In this document: positions 8,312 to 23,900 of the stretch, piece after piece | Layout of the letters: every line of letters begins with the position of its first letter | Position numbering within the stretch: position 1 is the stretch's first letter | Assembly (NCBI RefSeq): GCF_008000815.1 | Contig: NZ_CP042806.1 | Span: 4,836,001 to 4,900,000, forward strand | Direction: 5' to 3' | Length of the DNA: 64,000 nt | DNA from: Terriglobus albidus | Lineage (GTDB): Bacteria > Acidobacteriota > Terriglobia > Terriglobales > Acidobacteriaceae | Position numbers and translations under genes: made by a program | The notes under the pieces: generated by a model | Told to the model about the DNA's origin: nothing | Database searches by the model: none | The model's input: the letters and a program-made list of their open reading frames with translations, nothing else

Positions 8312-9114
8312 TGCGGGTTCGATCATCGGCGATATTGCTTCTACTTCTTTCCGCGACCGTACTGCAGGCCGAGACGGCGCAGGTAGCTCTGCACAATGCC
8401 CTGGCACGCACGCAGGCTTCCGCTGTCGTACTAGACGCCGTCACCGGAAAGATACTCACGCGGGAAGGGATACCGCGGCGCGGCACACCTGGTTCTACGA
8501 TGAAGCCGTTTGTGCTGGACTATGCCCTGCAACACGGGCTCGTGCAGCCGCAGACCCAGGCGTACTGCCGCCGCGATCTGCATATCGGCGGACGCAGCGT
8601 GCCCTGCACGCATCCGGCGGATGAACCGTTCTTCGATGCAGAGAATGCCCTGGCGGAATCGTGCAACACCTGGTTTGCGGCACTGGCGCAGCGTATGCCC
8701 GCCGGCGATGTCGAACAGGCGGTTGCCGCTACGGCGCTGCCACATGAGAACCTGCGCGGCGCGAACGTCGATCAGCGGCAGCTCGCCGTGTTGGGTCTTT
8801 GGGGCAGCACGGCGTCTCCGCTGGAGCTCGCGCGGGCCTATCGCTCGCTGTTCCAGAGATTGCCTCAGGGAGGCGTTGTCGAACGTGGGCTGCAGGCATC
8901 GGTAGAACGAGGCATGGCGAATCCGGCAGCAACCAGAGGAATAACTATTCTGGGTAAAACAGGTACCGCTCGCAATCCCGGCGAAAGCTGGACACATGGA
9001 TGGTTTGCCGGCGTTGTTCCCGGACGTTGGATCGTCGTCATCTACATCCCGAAGGGTGATGGCGGCACAGCAGCGAAGCTGGCCCATCAGTTCTTTGAGG
9101 AGATGGCACATTGA
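8308..9114 (+). CDS. Small exported penicillin-binding transpeptidase-like protein
   Basis: 268 aa with a signal peptide (SSAILLLLLSATVLQA). It is a minimal transpeptidase domain: S63 in the GSTMKPF box, the SxN motif as S118-C-N120 (ESCNTW), and the KTG motif with K217 (LGKTGTA). The N-terminal dimerisation domain of high-molecular-weight PBPs is missing, so it is far shorter than FtsI or MrdA. In the periplasm it could act as a transpeptidase, carboxypeptidase or a beta-lactam/peptide sensor. It overlaps the kinase gene by 4 bases and the next gene by 4 bases (TTGA). The two cysteines in AYCRRDLHIGGRSVPC may form a disulfide. Small transpeptidase-like proteins (DUF2300 type) occur with alpha-2-macroglobulin genes in proteobacteria; whether this is an equivalent is an inference. 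Confidence 0.82.
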   Translation: MMRVRSSAILLLLLSATVLQAETAQVALHNALARTQASAVVLDAVTGKILTREGIPRRGTPGSTMKPFVLDYALQHGLVQPQTQAYCRRDLHIGGRSVPCTHPADEPFFDAENALAESCNTWFAALAQRMPAGDVEQAVAATALPHENLRGANVDQRQLAVLGLWGSTASPLELARAYRSLFQRLPQGGVVERGLQASVERGMANPAATRGITILGKTGTARNPGESWTHGWFAGVVPGRWIVVIYIPKGDGGTAAKLAHQFFEEMAH

Positions 9115-10784
9115 AAGCAGTCTGGTTGCTGACGCTTCTTCCGGCATTGGCTATGGCACAAAGCGATGGCGGGGGCCGCGATGTCACCGTCGCCATGTTC
9201 GCCACGCACGCAGTCCATGCGGTCACACTCGCTGCCACTGGTGAGGGGGCATGGACAGCAACCTGCGCCACTTGTGCCCATCATCCCCTCACCACACCGA
9301 TACACTTCGCAAAAGGTGAGATCTTTGCCGGAGGTCCTGTCCGGGTCACCGACGATGCTTCCAAAGAGACCCGCAATGCGACCGGTCTGTGGCATCTGCG
9401 CGCCACGACCAACGGGATAGATATCGTTCTTTCGCTTCCAAGTGAACGCTACGTTGCTGCCGTCGTCGCAGCCGAGGGCTCTCCCAGTGAGAAACCACAA
9501 GCGCTGGAGGCACTGGCGATCGTTGCCCGCACCTACGCTCTGAATGGACGACACTGGAAGCCTCGAGCCGGCCACCTGCCGGCGGAGCTTTGCGATAGCA
9601 CGCAGTGCCAGGCCATGCACCTGGGACGGATCTCTACAAGCATCGAGACCGCCGTACGTTCCAGCACAGGCGAAACCATGTGGTTCCATGGACGCAGAGC
9701 CGAAGTCTTCTTCAGTCAGCACTGCGGCGGCGAGACCGAAGCCGCGGCCGCCGTATGGCCAACGCTGCGCACGGCAAAGTATCTGGCGGCGCATCCCGAT
9801 ACCTTCTGCATCCGCCGTGACAAAGCCGCCTGGCATACGGAAGTTCCCACGGCTCAGCTGATGGAGATCGCACACGCAGAAGGCTGGAAGATCCCGGCCC
9901 AGCTCGCAGATCTGCGTGTAACCCGACGCAGCCCTTCGCATCGTGTGCTCAAACTCGACCTCGTCGACCAGGACGGCACACGCTTCCCTGTCGCCGCAAG
10001 TTCATTGCGGCTGGCTATCGGCCGCGCGCTCGGATGGAACCGCGTGCGGAGCGATCTGTACGACGTTGCCGTACGAAATGACATCGTGGTCTTTGATGGA
10101 CACGGCCACGGACATGGCGTTGGCCTATGCCAGGCGGGCGCGAGCGAGATGGCGGTGCAGGGCAAGTCCGCTCGCGAGATTGTCGAGTACTACTTCACCG
10201 GAGTCTCCGTGGGAGTTACATCGAATGATGCCGGCTGGCAGCAAAGCTCCAACGGTCCGCTGCGGATACGATCCGTTGGAAACGACACCGCGTATGTAGC
10301 AGCCATCCAGCATGCCTGGGCTGAGGCAGCCAAACGCTTCCCCATGCAGAAGACGCTGACACCTGAGATCGTCGCCGCACCATCGGTGGAGATCTTCCGG
10401 CAGATGACCGCCTCTCCCGGTTGGCTGCTGGCCGCGACACGCGGGAACACCGTGGTGTTGCAGCCGTGGAGCATCCTTCGCAACCAGGTAGACAGCGTGC
10501 TGCTGCACGAGTTCCTGCATCTGTGTGTCGAGTCGGAGGCCGGCGCCAAAGCTCCGCTCTGGCTACGCGAGGGCTTGGTGGAGTACCTGGCCGGCGACGC
10601 ACAGAGCGGCGAGACGATGCGGGCTGCATCTCTGGAAACAGCGCTGCGTAATCCATCCACACAGCACGAAAGCCAGCAGGCTCATGCAGCGGCTGCAGCG
10701 AAGGTGCGCGGTCTGGTCGGCCGCTATGGAATCACTTCCGTGCGGGGCTGGCTGGCCTCCGGAGTGCCGTCCGGCATTGCCTGA
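9111..10784 (+). CDS. Exported SpoIID/LytB-domain protein fused to an HExxH peptidase-like domain
   Basis: 557 aa. It starts at a TTG eight bases after GAGGAG and overlaps the previous stop. A signal peptide (MKAVWLLTLLPALAMAQ) is followed by a SpoIID-type domain (about residues 95-360: LPSERYVAAVVAAEGSPSE, EALAIVARTYAL, HGHGHGVGLCQAGASEMA). SpoIID proteins act on peptidoglycan as lytic transglycosylases or amidase enhancers. The C-terminal ~160 residues carry H466-E-F-L-H470 and downstream LWLREGLVEYLAG, the gluzincin arrangement HExxH...E of zinc peptidases. Such a fusion is unusual. Its 3' end overlaps the convergent membrane-protein gene by 61 bases. Together with the upstream transpeptidase-like gene it points to cell-wall remodelling. 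Confidence 0.85.
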   Translation: MKAVWLLTLLPALAMAQSDGGGRDVTVAMFATHAVHAVTLAATGEGAWTATCATCAHHPLTTPIHFAKGEIFAGGPVRVTDDASKETRNATGLWHLRATTNGIDIVLSLPSERYVAAVVAAEGSPSEKPQALEALAIVARTYALNGRHWKPRAGHLPAELCDSTQCQAMHLGRISTSIETAVRSSTGETMWFHGRRAEVFFSQHCGGETEAAAAVWPTLRTAKYLAAHPDTFCIRRDKAAWHTEVPTAQLMEIAHAEGWKIPAQLADLRVTRRSPSHRVLKLDLVDQDGTRFPVAASSLRLAIGRALGWNRVRSDLYDVAVRNDIVVFDGHGHGHGVGLCQAGASEMAVQGKSAREIVEYYFTGVSVGVTSNDAGWQQSSNGPLRIRSVGNDTAYVAAIQHAWAEAAKRFPMQKTLTPEIVAAPSVEIFRQMTASPGWLLAATRGNTVVLQPWSILRNQVDSVLLHEFLHLCVESEAGAKAPLWLREGLVEYLAGDAQSGETMRAASLETALRNPSTQHESQQAHAAAAAKVRGLVGRYGITSVRGWLASGVPSGIA

Positions 10785-11478
10785 GTCTGCGCCAGGATCG
10801 CCAGCAGCAGTGAGATCACCGCGCCGTCAAGGATGACGACAAAACCGAGGCGCACTATCAGGCTGAAGAGCTCTACACCGAGACCATGGCCAGGGGTCCA
10901 GTCCATCATCTTGCCGGTTACGGTTGTCGACAAGATGTAGAGCAACACCAGGGCGACCCACCAGGTGACGCTGACGAGAGTGCGGAATACGGCGCGCGGA
11001 CGGCCAATCGTCACCGCATAACTGGCGGCGGCCAGGATGCCGCCGACGATCCACGTCAAGAGAGACCACAGCCAGCCGAACCACTGGTAGATGTGGTTAT
11101 AGGTAAAGAAGCTCCGCAGACCGTGCGGGAAGCGTGAGTTCAGATAGCTGGCTCGCTGGGAGTCGCCAGCGTGCAGTGCCGTGATCCATTGCGAGAGCAG
11201 GCACCACAGCAACACGGCGACAATGATTGAAGCTGCGCCAATCAACAAGCGTCTGCGTGTGCGCTCTTCGTGCGCCAGCCAGAGTGCGATCCACGACTGT
11301 CCTCCGGTAGCAATGGCCAGGACCAGCAGGCCCAGAACAAATGAGGCCACCACCTGAAGCGCACTCGCGTCCGGCAGACGCAGCCACAACATCGCCAGCA
11401 GACAGACCGTGACGCCCAGGGCCGTCTCAAGCAGGAACAGCTTCAGGGTGAAGCGACGCAGTGCGCCGCGCAACAGGC

Positions 11479-11482
<4 letters not shown>
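10724..11482 (-). CDS. Multi-spanning membrane protein of unknown function in the alpha-2-macroglobulin operon
   Basis: 252 aa. Six or so hydrophobic segments (for example LFLLETALGVTVCLLAMLWL, VVASFVLGLLVLAIAT, LIGAASIIVAVLLWCLL, LVSVTWWVALVLLYIL, LGFVVILDGAVISLLLAIL) are separated by short charged loops. No family is recognised. Its ATG overlaps the alpha-2-macroglobulin stop (ATGA), so it is the third gene of that operon and may anchor or regulate the system in the inner membrane. The end of the gene runs 61 bases into the 3' end of the opposing SpoIID-fusion gene. Confidence 0.75.
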
Positions 11483-17201
<5,719 letters not shown>

Positions 17202-17214
17202 TTAATGAGCGCGT

Positions 17215-17330
17215 TAGAGCATTTCCCTGTAGGTGTAGAGTAGGGCTTCCGCATCTATGGGCGTTTTCCGCAATGAAAACGCCGCTCCACTCCTCTTCCG
17301 GGATGCTCAGCAACAGGGAAAATGCTCTAG
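17215..17330 (-). mobile_element. Palindromic MITE-like element, copy 3
   Basis: About 116 bp in reverse orientation, with left end TTAGAGCATTTCCCTG and right end CAGGGAAAATGCTCTAG. TA is present at both edges. On the minus strand the right-edge TA plus the first element base G form the TAG stop (17329-17327) of the receptor gene. It also lies just upstream of the DUF1175 operon. Confidence 0.92.
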
Positions 17331-20185
17331 AAACTAATTCGGGCAGCGAGCTGGATGCTGCGCGGATCTCCTACTCCGTTGGCTGCACCAAAAGTTGAGC
17401 TGGAAGTTGTGGGATACGCTCCCGTTCCCCAGGTTCCGTTGGGCAGCATGTCGTTACGGTGGTTCAACAGGTTGAAAGCCTCCGCAATTCCTTCCAGATG
17501 GATTCGATCCGTCAGAGCGATGGTCCGGTTGAGCCGGGCATTCACTCCGAAGAAGTCAAACCCGACGCCGGTGTTGCGGCCAATCGCCGCCCCGGCAAGG
17601 CCCTCCGTGCAGGGATTCGTCGTCGACAGTGAATAGCCGCCGACGCAGGGACGCTGCGTCGTCTGCTGCTTCGTCTGTCCGCCGGTCACGATATTGAACG
17701 GCAGCCGTGAGTAGTACTGCAACACTCCGCCGAACTGCCATCCGTGTGTGAGATGTCCCATCACCGTACTCGTATGTGAGGTTGGCGAGTGAACGCTGAA
17801 GTCGAAGACCAGGCGGTGACGCTGATCGTCATCGGAACGGCCTCGATCGACATTGAGATCGAAGTTGTTAATCGGCGAGGAGAAGAAGAATTCGCTGATA
17901 TTGTTGATGGCCTTCGACCAGGTATACGAGACCCGCGCTGAACCCCATGAAACCGGCCGCTGCACCAGCGAGACCGCCAGACCGTCATAATACGAATCAA
18001 ACAACGAATCGTAGTAGCGAACGTTGCCGCGCGAGTTATCTGGCCGCGTGCCGTCGAGGTTGATATTGCGGTTGATGGACGAAAGCAGGTGCAGGCCGCG
18101 TGTGTGCTGATAACTAAGTCCCAGAGTCGTTGCGCGAGCCAGTTGCTGCTCCAGGCCCAGGCTCACCTGCTGTGCATAGGCATTCTGAATTCCAGGACGC
18201 ATCAGCGTGTAGCTGATCTTCGCGGCAGGATTCGGCGTAGTGGAGACGTTCGGAAACGACGGTGCACCAACGTCACCCGGAACATAGGTGTACTGCAGCA
18301 AGCGTCCCTGCGCCGGATCCTGCGTGTTATTGGCTGACAGCAGCGCATTCGCCAATGCGCGCAGTGGGATGCGGTCATAGAAGAGACCATAGCTGCCGCG
18401 CACCACGGTACGGTGATCGGCAAACGGCGACCATGCGAAACCGATGCGAGGGGAAAGATTATTCGTATCGGTATTCACGGTCGACAGAAATTGCAAGTCA
18501 TAGCGTAGACCGGCGTTGATGGTCAGCGATGGAAGCGCCTTCCACTCGTCCTGCACGTAGAAGCCAATGTTGGGGTTGTTCTGAGTAATGAATGGCATGC
18601 CGAAGTTCTGGGCATAGCTGGAGTATCCGGTAGTGCTGGACAGAAAGGCCGTCAACGAGGGAAAGGTATAGTTTCCCGCAATCGACATAGGAAAGGTAAT
18701 GGTGTCGCGGTTGAAGAGGAAATCTATGCCGGTTTTTACTGTATGGGCTCCGCGCTGCATCACCAGGTTGTCGACTACCTCATACAGGTAGTTCAGGCGA
18801 GCGACGGGAGAAGAAGAAAACCGTCCGAAGCTGGCGACTCCGCTGATCGTAATGGCCGGGCTGTTCTGAGTATTCGATGGAGCGTTCAGGCTGTCATAGG
18901 TGAACTGTCCCCTGGTCTCGTTGAAGGTGCGCGGCGAAAGCGTCGCGACATTACTCGCTGCAACCGTGTGATTGGTGTCGCGTACAGCGGTTCCATAACT
19001 CACGTCTGCCAATGCTCCGGCACCACGTGCGTTGACACTGTTCAGCCGGTAGTAGCTGTAACGCAACGTGAGCTGGTCTTTGTCACTGAAGCGATGGTCG
19101 CCGCGCAGGAAGAGGTTATCGGAGTGCACCGTCGTTGGGTAAAGGGTTGTCGTGCCGGTTCCTACCGACAACCGCGGACCGGCGAAACCGAGTGCGTTCA
19201 GGCGATTGTTGATCGCCGTGGCGTTCGCGGGAGAGATGGTCACGATTCCGTTCGTATTCAGTCGCCGGCCTTCATAGTTGCCGAAGAGGAAACTGCGATC
19301 ATGCCGCAGCGGGCCGCCCAGGCTTACGCCATACTGCCCTTGCGTAAGCGGCAGCGTGGTACGCGAGAGTGGATTCTGCGCGTTGAGCCGCTGATTCCGC
19401 AGAAACCCATACGCTGTACCGTGCAGGTCGTTGGTTCCGCTGCGCGTGACGATATTGAAATAACCGCCCATGGCCCGGCCGAACTCCGCCTGGCCACCTG
19501 AGGTGACCACCTGGAACTCCCGCACCACGTCCATGCCGTATGAGTTGCCGGCGAGACCAGCGGCATCGTCGTTGGCGGAGAGACCATCCACCACAAAGCT
19601 GTTGGAGAAGTTCCGCTGGCTGTTGATGGAGTATCCCTGTCCGATGACCGGAGAGGTCTCGGCAAAGGTCTGCGTGCTGTTGGTATTGGTCGGGCTTACC
19701 CCCGGAGCCAGAAGAGCGAGATCCAGATAATTGCGACCGTTGTAGGGCAGCTCTGTCACTTCGCCCTGGTGCACTGTCTCCGAGATCTGGCTGCGGTTGG
19801 CTTCGAGGGGTAGCGCCGTTCCGCCCACGACTTCCACAGTGACGTTTTGCCCGACAACCGTTGCTTGCAGCGCAAGGTCGAGAGCAGCCCCGACACCGAG
19901 CTGCACCCTCAGGCTGGTTGCCTGGAATCCTCTCGGCTGGGCGGTAAAGACATATTCCCCAACAGGGAGAAAGGGTAGACGGAAGCGGCCGCGCTCATCG
20001 GTCATGGTCGTGTAGTTCTGATTCGTTGCGACAGAACGAGCAGTAACGGGAGTCTGAGCGATGAGCGCTCCCGAGGGATCGAGGACGCGGCCGGTGACGG
20101 AGGCGCTGGTCAGCGTCTCCTGCGCGTAGATAGCTGAGGTGGCAAAGAGGGACAGGGCGGCAAGGGCCGCTCTCCGGGTAAACAT
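17327..20185 (-). CDS. Oar-like TonB-dependent outer-membrane receptor
   Basis: 952 aa. The start is the ATG at 20185, six bases after GGAGG. Signal peptide MFTRRAALAALSLFATSAIYA, then a carboxypeptidase-regulatory-like beta-sandwich (SVTGRVLDPSGALIAQTPVTA ... EYVFTAQPRGF), a plug region (ELPYNGRNYLDLALLAPGV) and a long beta-barrel ending in the aromatic ARISF typical of outer-membrane proteins. This architecture is characteristic of the large Oar/CarboxypepD_reg receptor family expanded in Acidobacteria, thought to import oligosaccharides or other large nutrients. No classic TonB box was identified. Its stop codon TAG is formed by the edge of the palindromic element at 17215-17330. The substrate is unknown; no SusD-like partner is nearby. 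Confidence 0.92.
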   Translation of the reverse strand: MFTRRAALAALSLFATSAIYAQETLTSASVTGRVLDPSGALIAQTPVTARSVATNQNYTTMTDERGRFRLPFLPVGEYVFTAQPRGFQATSLRVQLGVGAALDLALQATVVGQNVTVEVVGGTALPLEANRSQISETVHQGEVTELPYNGRNYLDLALLAPGVSPTNTNSTQTFAETSPVIGQGYSINSQRNFSNSFVVDGLSANDDAAGLAGNSYGMDVVREFQVVTSGGQAEFGRAMGGYFNIVTRSGTNDLHGTAYGFLRNQRLNAQNPLSRTTLPLTQGQYGVSLGGPLRHDRSFLFGNYEGRRLNTNGIVTISPANATAINNRLNALGFAGPRLSVGTGTTTLYPTTVHSDNLFLRGDHRFSDKDQLTLRYSYYRLNSVNARGAGALADVSYGTAVRDTNHTVAASNVATLSPRTFNETRGQFTYDSLNAPSNTQNSPAITISGVASFGRFSSSPVARLNYLYEVVDNLVMQRGAHTVKTGIDFLFNRDTITFPMSIAGNYTFPSLTAFLSSTTGYSSYAQNFGMPFITQNNPNIGFYVQDEWKALPSLTINAGLRYDLQFLSTVNTDTNNLSPRIGFAWSPFADHRTVVRGSYGLFYDRIPLRALANALLSANNTQDPAQGRLLQYTYVPGDVGAPSFPNVSTTPNPAAKISYTLMRPGIQNAYAQQVSLGLEQQLARATTLGLSYQHTRGLHLLSSINRNINLDGTRPDNSRGNVRYYDSLFDSYYDGLAVSLVQRPVSWGSARVSYTWSKAINNISEFFFSSPINNFDLNVDRGRSDDDQRHRLVFDFSVHSPTSHTSTVMGHLTHGWQFGGVLQYYSRLPFNIVTGGQTKQQTTQRPCVGGYSLSTTNPCTEGLAGAAIGRNTGVGFDFFGVNARLNRTIALTDRIHLEGIAEAFNLLNHRNDMLPNGTWGTGAYPTTSSSTFGAANGVGDPRSIQLAARISF

Positions 20186-20282
20186 GCTTTCCTCCAAACG
20201 GATGGGCTGTCGCGGAGCGCACTGTGCAAAAGCAGTAAGGCGCGCCACACAACGACAGCAGAGACGTTCTTGAACCGTTGGC

Positions 20283-20400
20283 TAGAGCATTTTCCCTGTT
20301 GCTGGGTATCCCGGTAGAGGAGTGCAGTGTGGCGTTTTCATTGCGGAAAACGCCATAGATGCAGAAACACTGGTCTACACCTACAGGAAAATGCTCCTAG
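20283..20400 (+). mobile_element. Palindromic MITE-like element, copy 4
   Basis: 118 bp. Left end CTAGAGCATTTTCCCTGT, right end ACAGGAAAATGCTCCTAG, so CTAG is seen at both edges. Inner hairpin GGCGTTTTC/GAAAACGCC. On the minus strand the right edge gives the TAG stop (20399-20397) of the Cys/His-rich protein gene. It lies between that gene and the receptor gene. Confidence 0.92.
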
Positions 20401-20843
20401 GAGAAAAGAAGGGCCGGCGGACCGCGCTCCGAATCGGAGAGCGTATGCAGTACTAACTGCTGCGAGAGAGGCCGGGCATAGATGTAGTCTCGCGAGGCGC
20501 GGACCGGAGGAAGGCTGGCAAAGAATGGAAGCGATGCAATCGGCTGCGCCGGAGCATCGATCGAAGCCGGGCAGTAAGGGCACTTCTCCGCCGGTGTAGC
20601 GACATGCAGATGGTGCGGCGCTGCATCCTGATCGGTCGCATCTTCTCTGGCCATCTCGGCCATAGCTGCGCTCATCGCCTTATCCGTCGTTCCCGCCATC
20701 ATGCCCATAGAACAGTGATGTTTTCCGTGCCTTCGGCAGCACGGCGGCAGGTGCGCGTCATCGTCCTGCATGGCGGCCAGCAGAGGCGTGGCCAGCGGCA
20801 AGGCGAAGGCAACCAGCAACAGAATGGAGAAGAGTTTCCTCAA
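20397..20843 (-). CDS. Small secreted Cys/His/Met-rich protein, possible metal-related
   Basis: 148 aa with a signal peptide (RKLFSILLLVAFALPLATPLLA). The mature part has LPPCCRRHGKHHCSMGMM, several HH and MM pairs, HHLHVA and a CPYC motif, a composition seen in small periplasmic metal-handling proteins (DUF2946-like proteins often sit beside TonB receptors). No catalytic domain is visible. It lies directly upstream of the Oar-like receptor gene on the same strand, separated by the palindromic element, so a shared metal-related role is possible but unproven. Its stop codon TAG is formed by that element. Confidence 0.7.
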   Translation of the reverse strand: MRKLFSILLLVAFALPLATPLLAAMQDDDAHLPPCCRRHGKHHCSMGMMAGTTDKAMSAAMAEMAREDATDQDAAPHHLHVATPAEKCPYCPASIDAPAQPIASLPFFASLPPVRASRDYIYARPLSQQLVLHTLSDSERGPPALLFS

Positions 20844-20913
20844 TCTCCCTTGATTGCAACACTCCGTCGCGCCATGTGCAAGCGATTCGTCGAAAACCGG
20901 GCGGTATTCGACG

Positions 20914-23900
20914 TCAGGCCACGGCCTTCACCGGAGCCGTGGGAAGCTGTGGTTGCGTACGCTGAAGCTCCCGCAGGGCCGGCTTGCTGAGTGGGCGCTC
21001 GTGCAGCAGCAGCTCCGCGGCACGCACTTTGGCATTCGCATGGAACCAGTGCTGGAAGACGTTGTCGCAAAGCAGGTTGGTGACTGCAAGCAGGCACATG
21101 CCCTGGTGATGAGCCATCCAGCTCCGTACCAGCTCGGGCTGCTTTTGATTCAACCGATAGTCGGCCGCCTCATAGAATCCGTAATCACCGACCCAGCCCA
21201 TCTGCGCCATCCACCGCAGGTTGGAAATCGCATGCTTGCGGATAAACGGCAACGTCAGGAAGGTGGAATAGGGCGAGATAACCGGTCCATCTTCGGCTCC
21301 ATACTTCAGTGCCAGGTCAGGAATGCCCCACGCCTGGTACTGATAGCGTCCGTCGGGATCGCGTGTCGCCATGCCGCTCTCCGAGATGCCCCAGGGCATG
21401 CCTTTGACGTGATGTTGCTGAATGGCGATGGCAGACTCCATCGATCGCGTGATCAGCGTATCGGGATAGTGGCGCATCCACAGAGCGGGCATCAGGTATT
21501 CAAACATCGTGCCCGTCCAGGAGAGCAAAGCCGCCCGGCCGCCCACGATGACATGGGAGCGGCCCAGACGGAACCACGCCCGCTGCGGGATATCGCCTTT
21601 GGCAATGGCCAGGAAGGTGGCGATACGCGCCTCAGAGGCGACGAGGTCATAGCAGGCCGGAAAGAGTTCCTTTTGTGCTCCGTCGTATCCGATGGAGAGA
21701 AGCTGGCGCTGCGGCTCCAGCATGAAGTCGAAGCGCATGGCGTTGGCATGCCAGCCGCTGAGATTGGCGATGTGCTGCACCTCGTGCACCAGGGCGACAA
21801 GAGACTCCATCGCCGTCGGCATCAGGATCCGCAGCTCGATTGCCAGTTCGCGGTCTGCGCCGGTCGCAGCATTGGCCAGATGCATCAGGCGCTCGTCGAG
21901 AGAACGCACGTAGTCCACGGCATTCTGCAAGGCGGGGACAATCTCGTTCTCTGGATCGGCAAAGACCGTCAGATGAAACAGCGACTCGAACTTCGGCAGC
22001 AGCCAGGGGGTGTAACGCTCCACGTAGTCGATAAGCTGCTTCCGGCGGCGCTCTGCCTCCGCCAGCACCCACTCTCCCTGGGCGTCGATGCTGGGAAGCT
22101 CGACCAGCCAGCGAATGCTGTCACGCAGCGCCGCGACAGACTGATTCGGCGGGAACCCTTCGTGCCCCATCATCTTGCGGATCGCAGAGAACGTTGTCTG
22201 GGTGAGGAGCGGCTGCTTCAGAATGTCCTGCACACCGCCGGTAAGGGCATAAAGACTGGCTGCCAGGTTGCCGCTATCCACGGAAGAGATGGTGAATGGC
22301 GGAATCGCCTGCAATGTGGGGATGTTGATCCAGTTATAGATATGACCGTTTACCTTCTCCAGGCGGTCATAAGTGGCCATGGTGCCTAACGTGGCGCGGG
22401 TAAACTCCGGCACCGTAAGGAAGCCGAGCTGCAGGGCTGCCTGGCGTGCGTTGAAGAGCATGCCCAGATTGGTGGGCGAAAGCGTGCGTGTCTGGTGCAG
22501 ATTCTCTTCCGTGACGTTGTCGGGAATCAGCCACTGATTCCGCTCGTCCCCAAACTCCGCATAGTATCGCCAGGTAAGCAGCGCCTGGCGCTCCAGGAAC
22601 TCGCGATCCTCTGCCGACAGAGGAGCATCCAGCTTGCGCGGCGGCGAATTGAGCCAGCCGGTGATCGCCGAGGTGAGTGCCCAGAGGATGAGGATTGGAC
22701 CGGCGATGAAGAGATCTTTCCAGTGATGCAACGCAATGACGACGCCGATGGCGAAGGCAATGGCGGGAGAGATCTGCAGGTAGATATCCAGCGAGCTCCG
22801 TGTGCGTGCCGCCTCTGCCTGCGCTGCAGTCTCCCACTCCAGCAGCTTTCGCCCGGTGAGGAAGCGCCGTACCAGCGAACGCATAATGGCATCGATGGAG
22901 AGAAATGCGTGATGGGGCAGAAACGCAAGATTGAGGAGATGGAATCCGAGTGAGGCCCAGAAGCCTCGGAAGCTCTCGATCACAGCCTCAGAGTTGCGGC
23001 GTGCCACGGCGCGGCCGATATTGAAGGCAAGCTGCACAAAGACCGGGAAGAGCAGCAGCATCAGGGTGACGAAGGTCCAGTAGCGGGCGCCTCCGGGCAG
23101 GAAGAGCCAGCCGCAGATCAGAAGGATAAAAGTGATGGGCTCCACCAGGCTGCGGCGCAGGTTATCGAAGATCTTCCATTGCGAGATCATGTTGATGGGG
23201 TTCTCAACCATCCGGTCCGACTCATCCGGAACGCTGCTGAAGAGCCATTGCAGGATCTGCCAGTCGCCGCGCACCCAGCGATGTTTCCGGCGTGTATGCG
23301 CCGAGTAGTGCGACGGATAGTCGTCGATGACCTCAATGTCTGTTACCAGGCCGGCGCGAACATAAGCTCCCTCGATCAGATCGTGCGAGAGCAACACATT
23401 CCGCGGGAAGCGGCGATCAAGCACCTCGTGCAATACTGACGCCTCATAGATGCCTTTGCCGGTGAAGCTGCCCTCGCCGAAGACGTCCTGATAGACATCA
23501 CTTACGGCCCGTGTGTAGATATCGAAGCCGGTCTCGCCGGAGTAGAGGGACGCAAGCCGCGAACGCGATGCCGATTTAACGCTGACACCGACACGAGGCT
23601 GCAGAATGCCATAGCCGCGTGTAACGATCCGGCGACGCGGGTCGATGATCGCCTGATTCAGTGGATGCGACATGGTGCCGATCATCCGTGCGGCAGTGTT
23701 ACGCGGAAGTTGGGTATCGGAGTCGAGCGTGATGATGTAGCGTACGCGCTTCAGCACACTGACCGGACCCGCCTTTACCGGGAAGCTGTCGAACTCGCTT
23801 CGCAGCAGTTTGTTCAGATCGAGCAGTTTTCCACGCTTACGCTCCCATCCCATCCATACGCCCTGGCGGGCGTTGAAGACGCGATGCCGGTGCAAGAGCA

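Noticed and set aside
20854-22389. Long plus-strand open frame (~511 codons) opposite the glucan synthase gene
   Set aside because: It lies entirely antisense to a gene with clear conserved domains, has no recognisable product and its composition is that of the mirror frame of GC-rich coding DNA.
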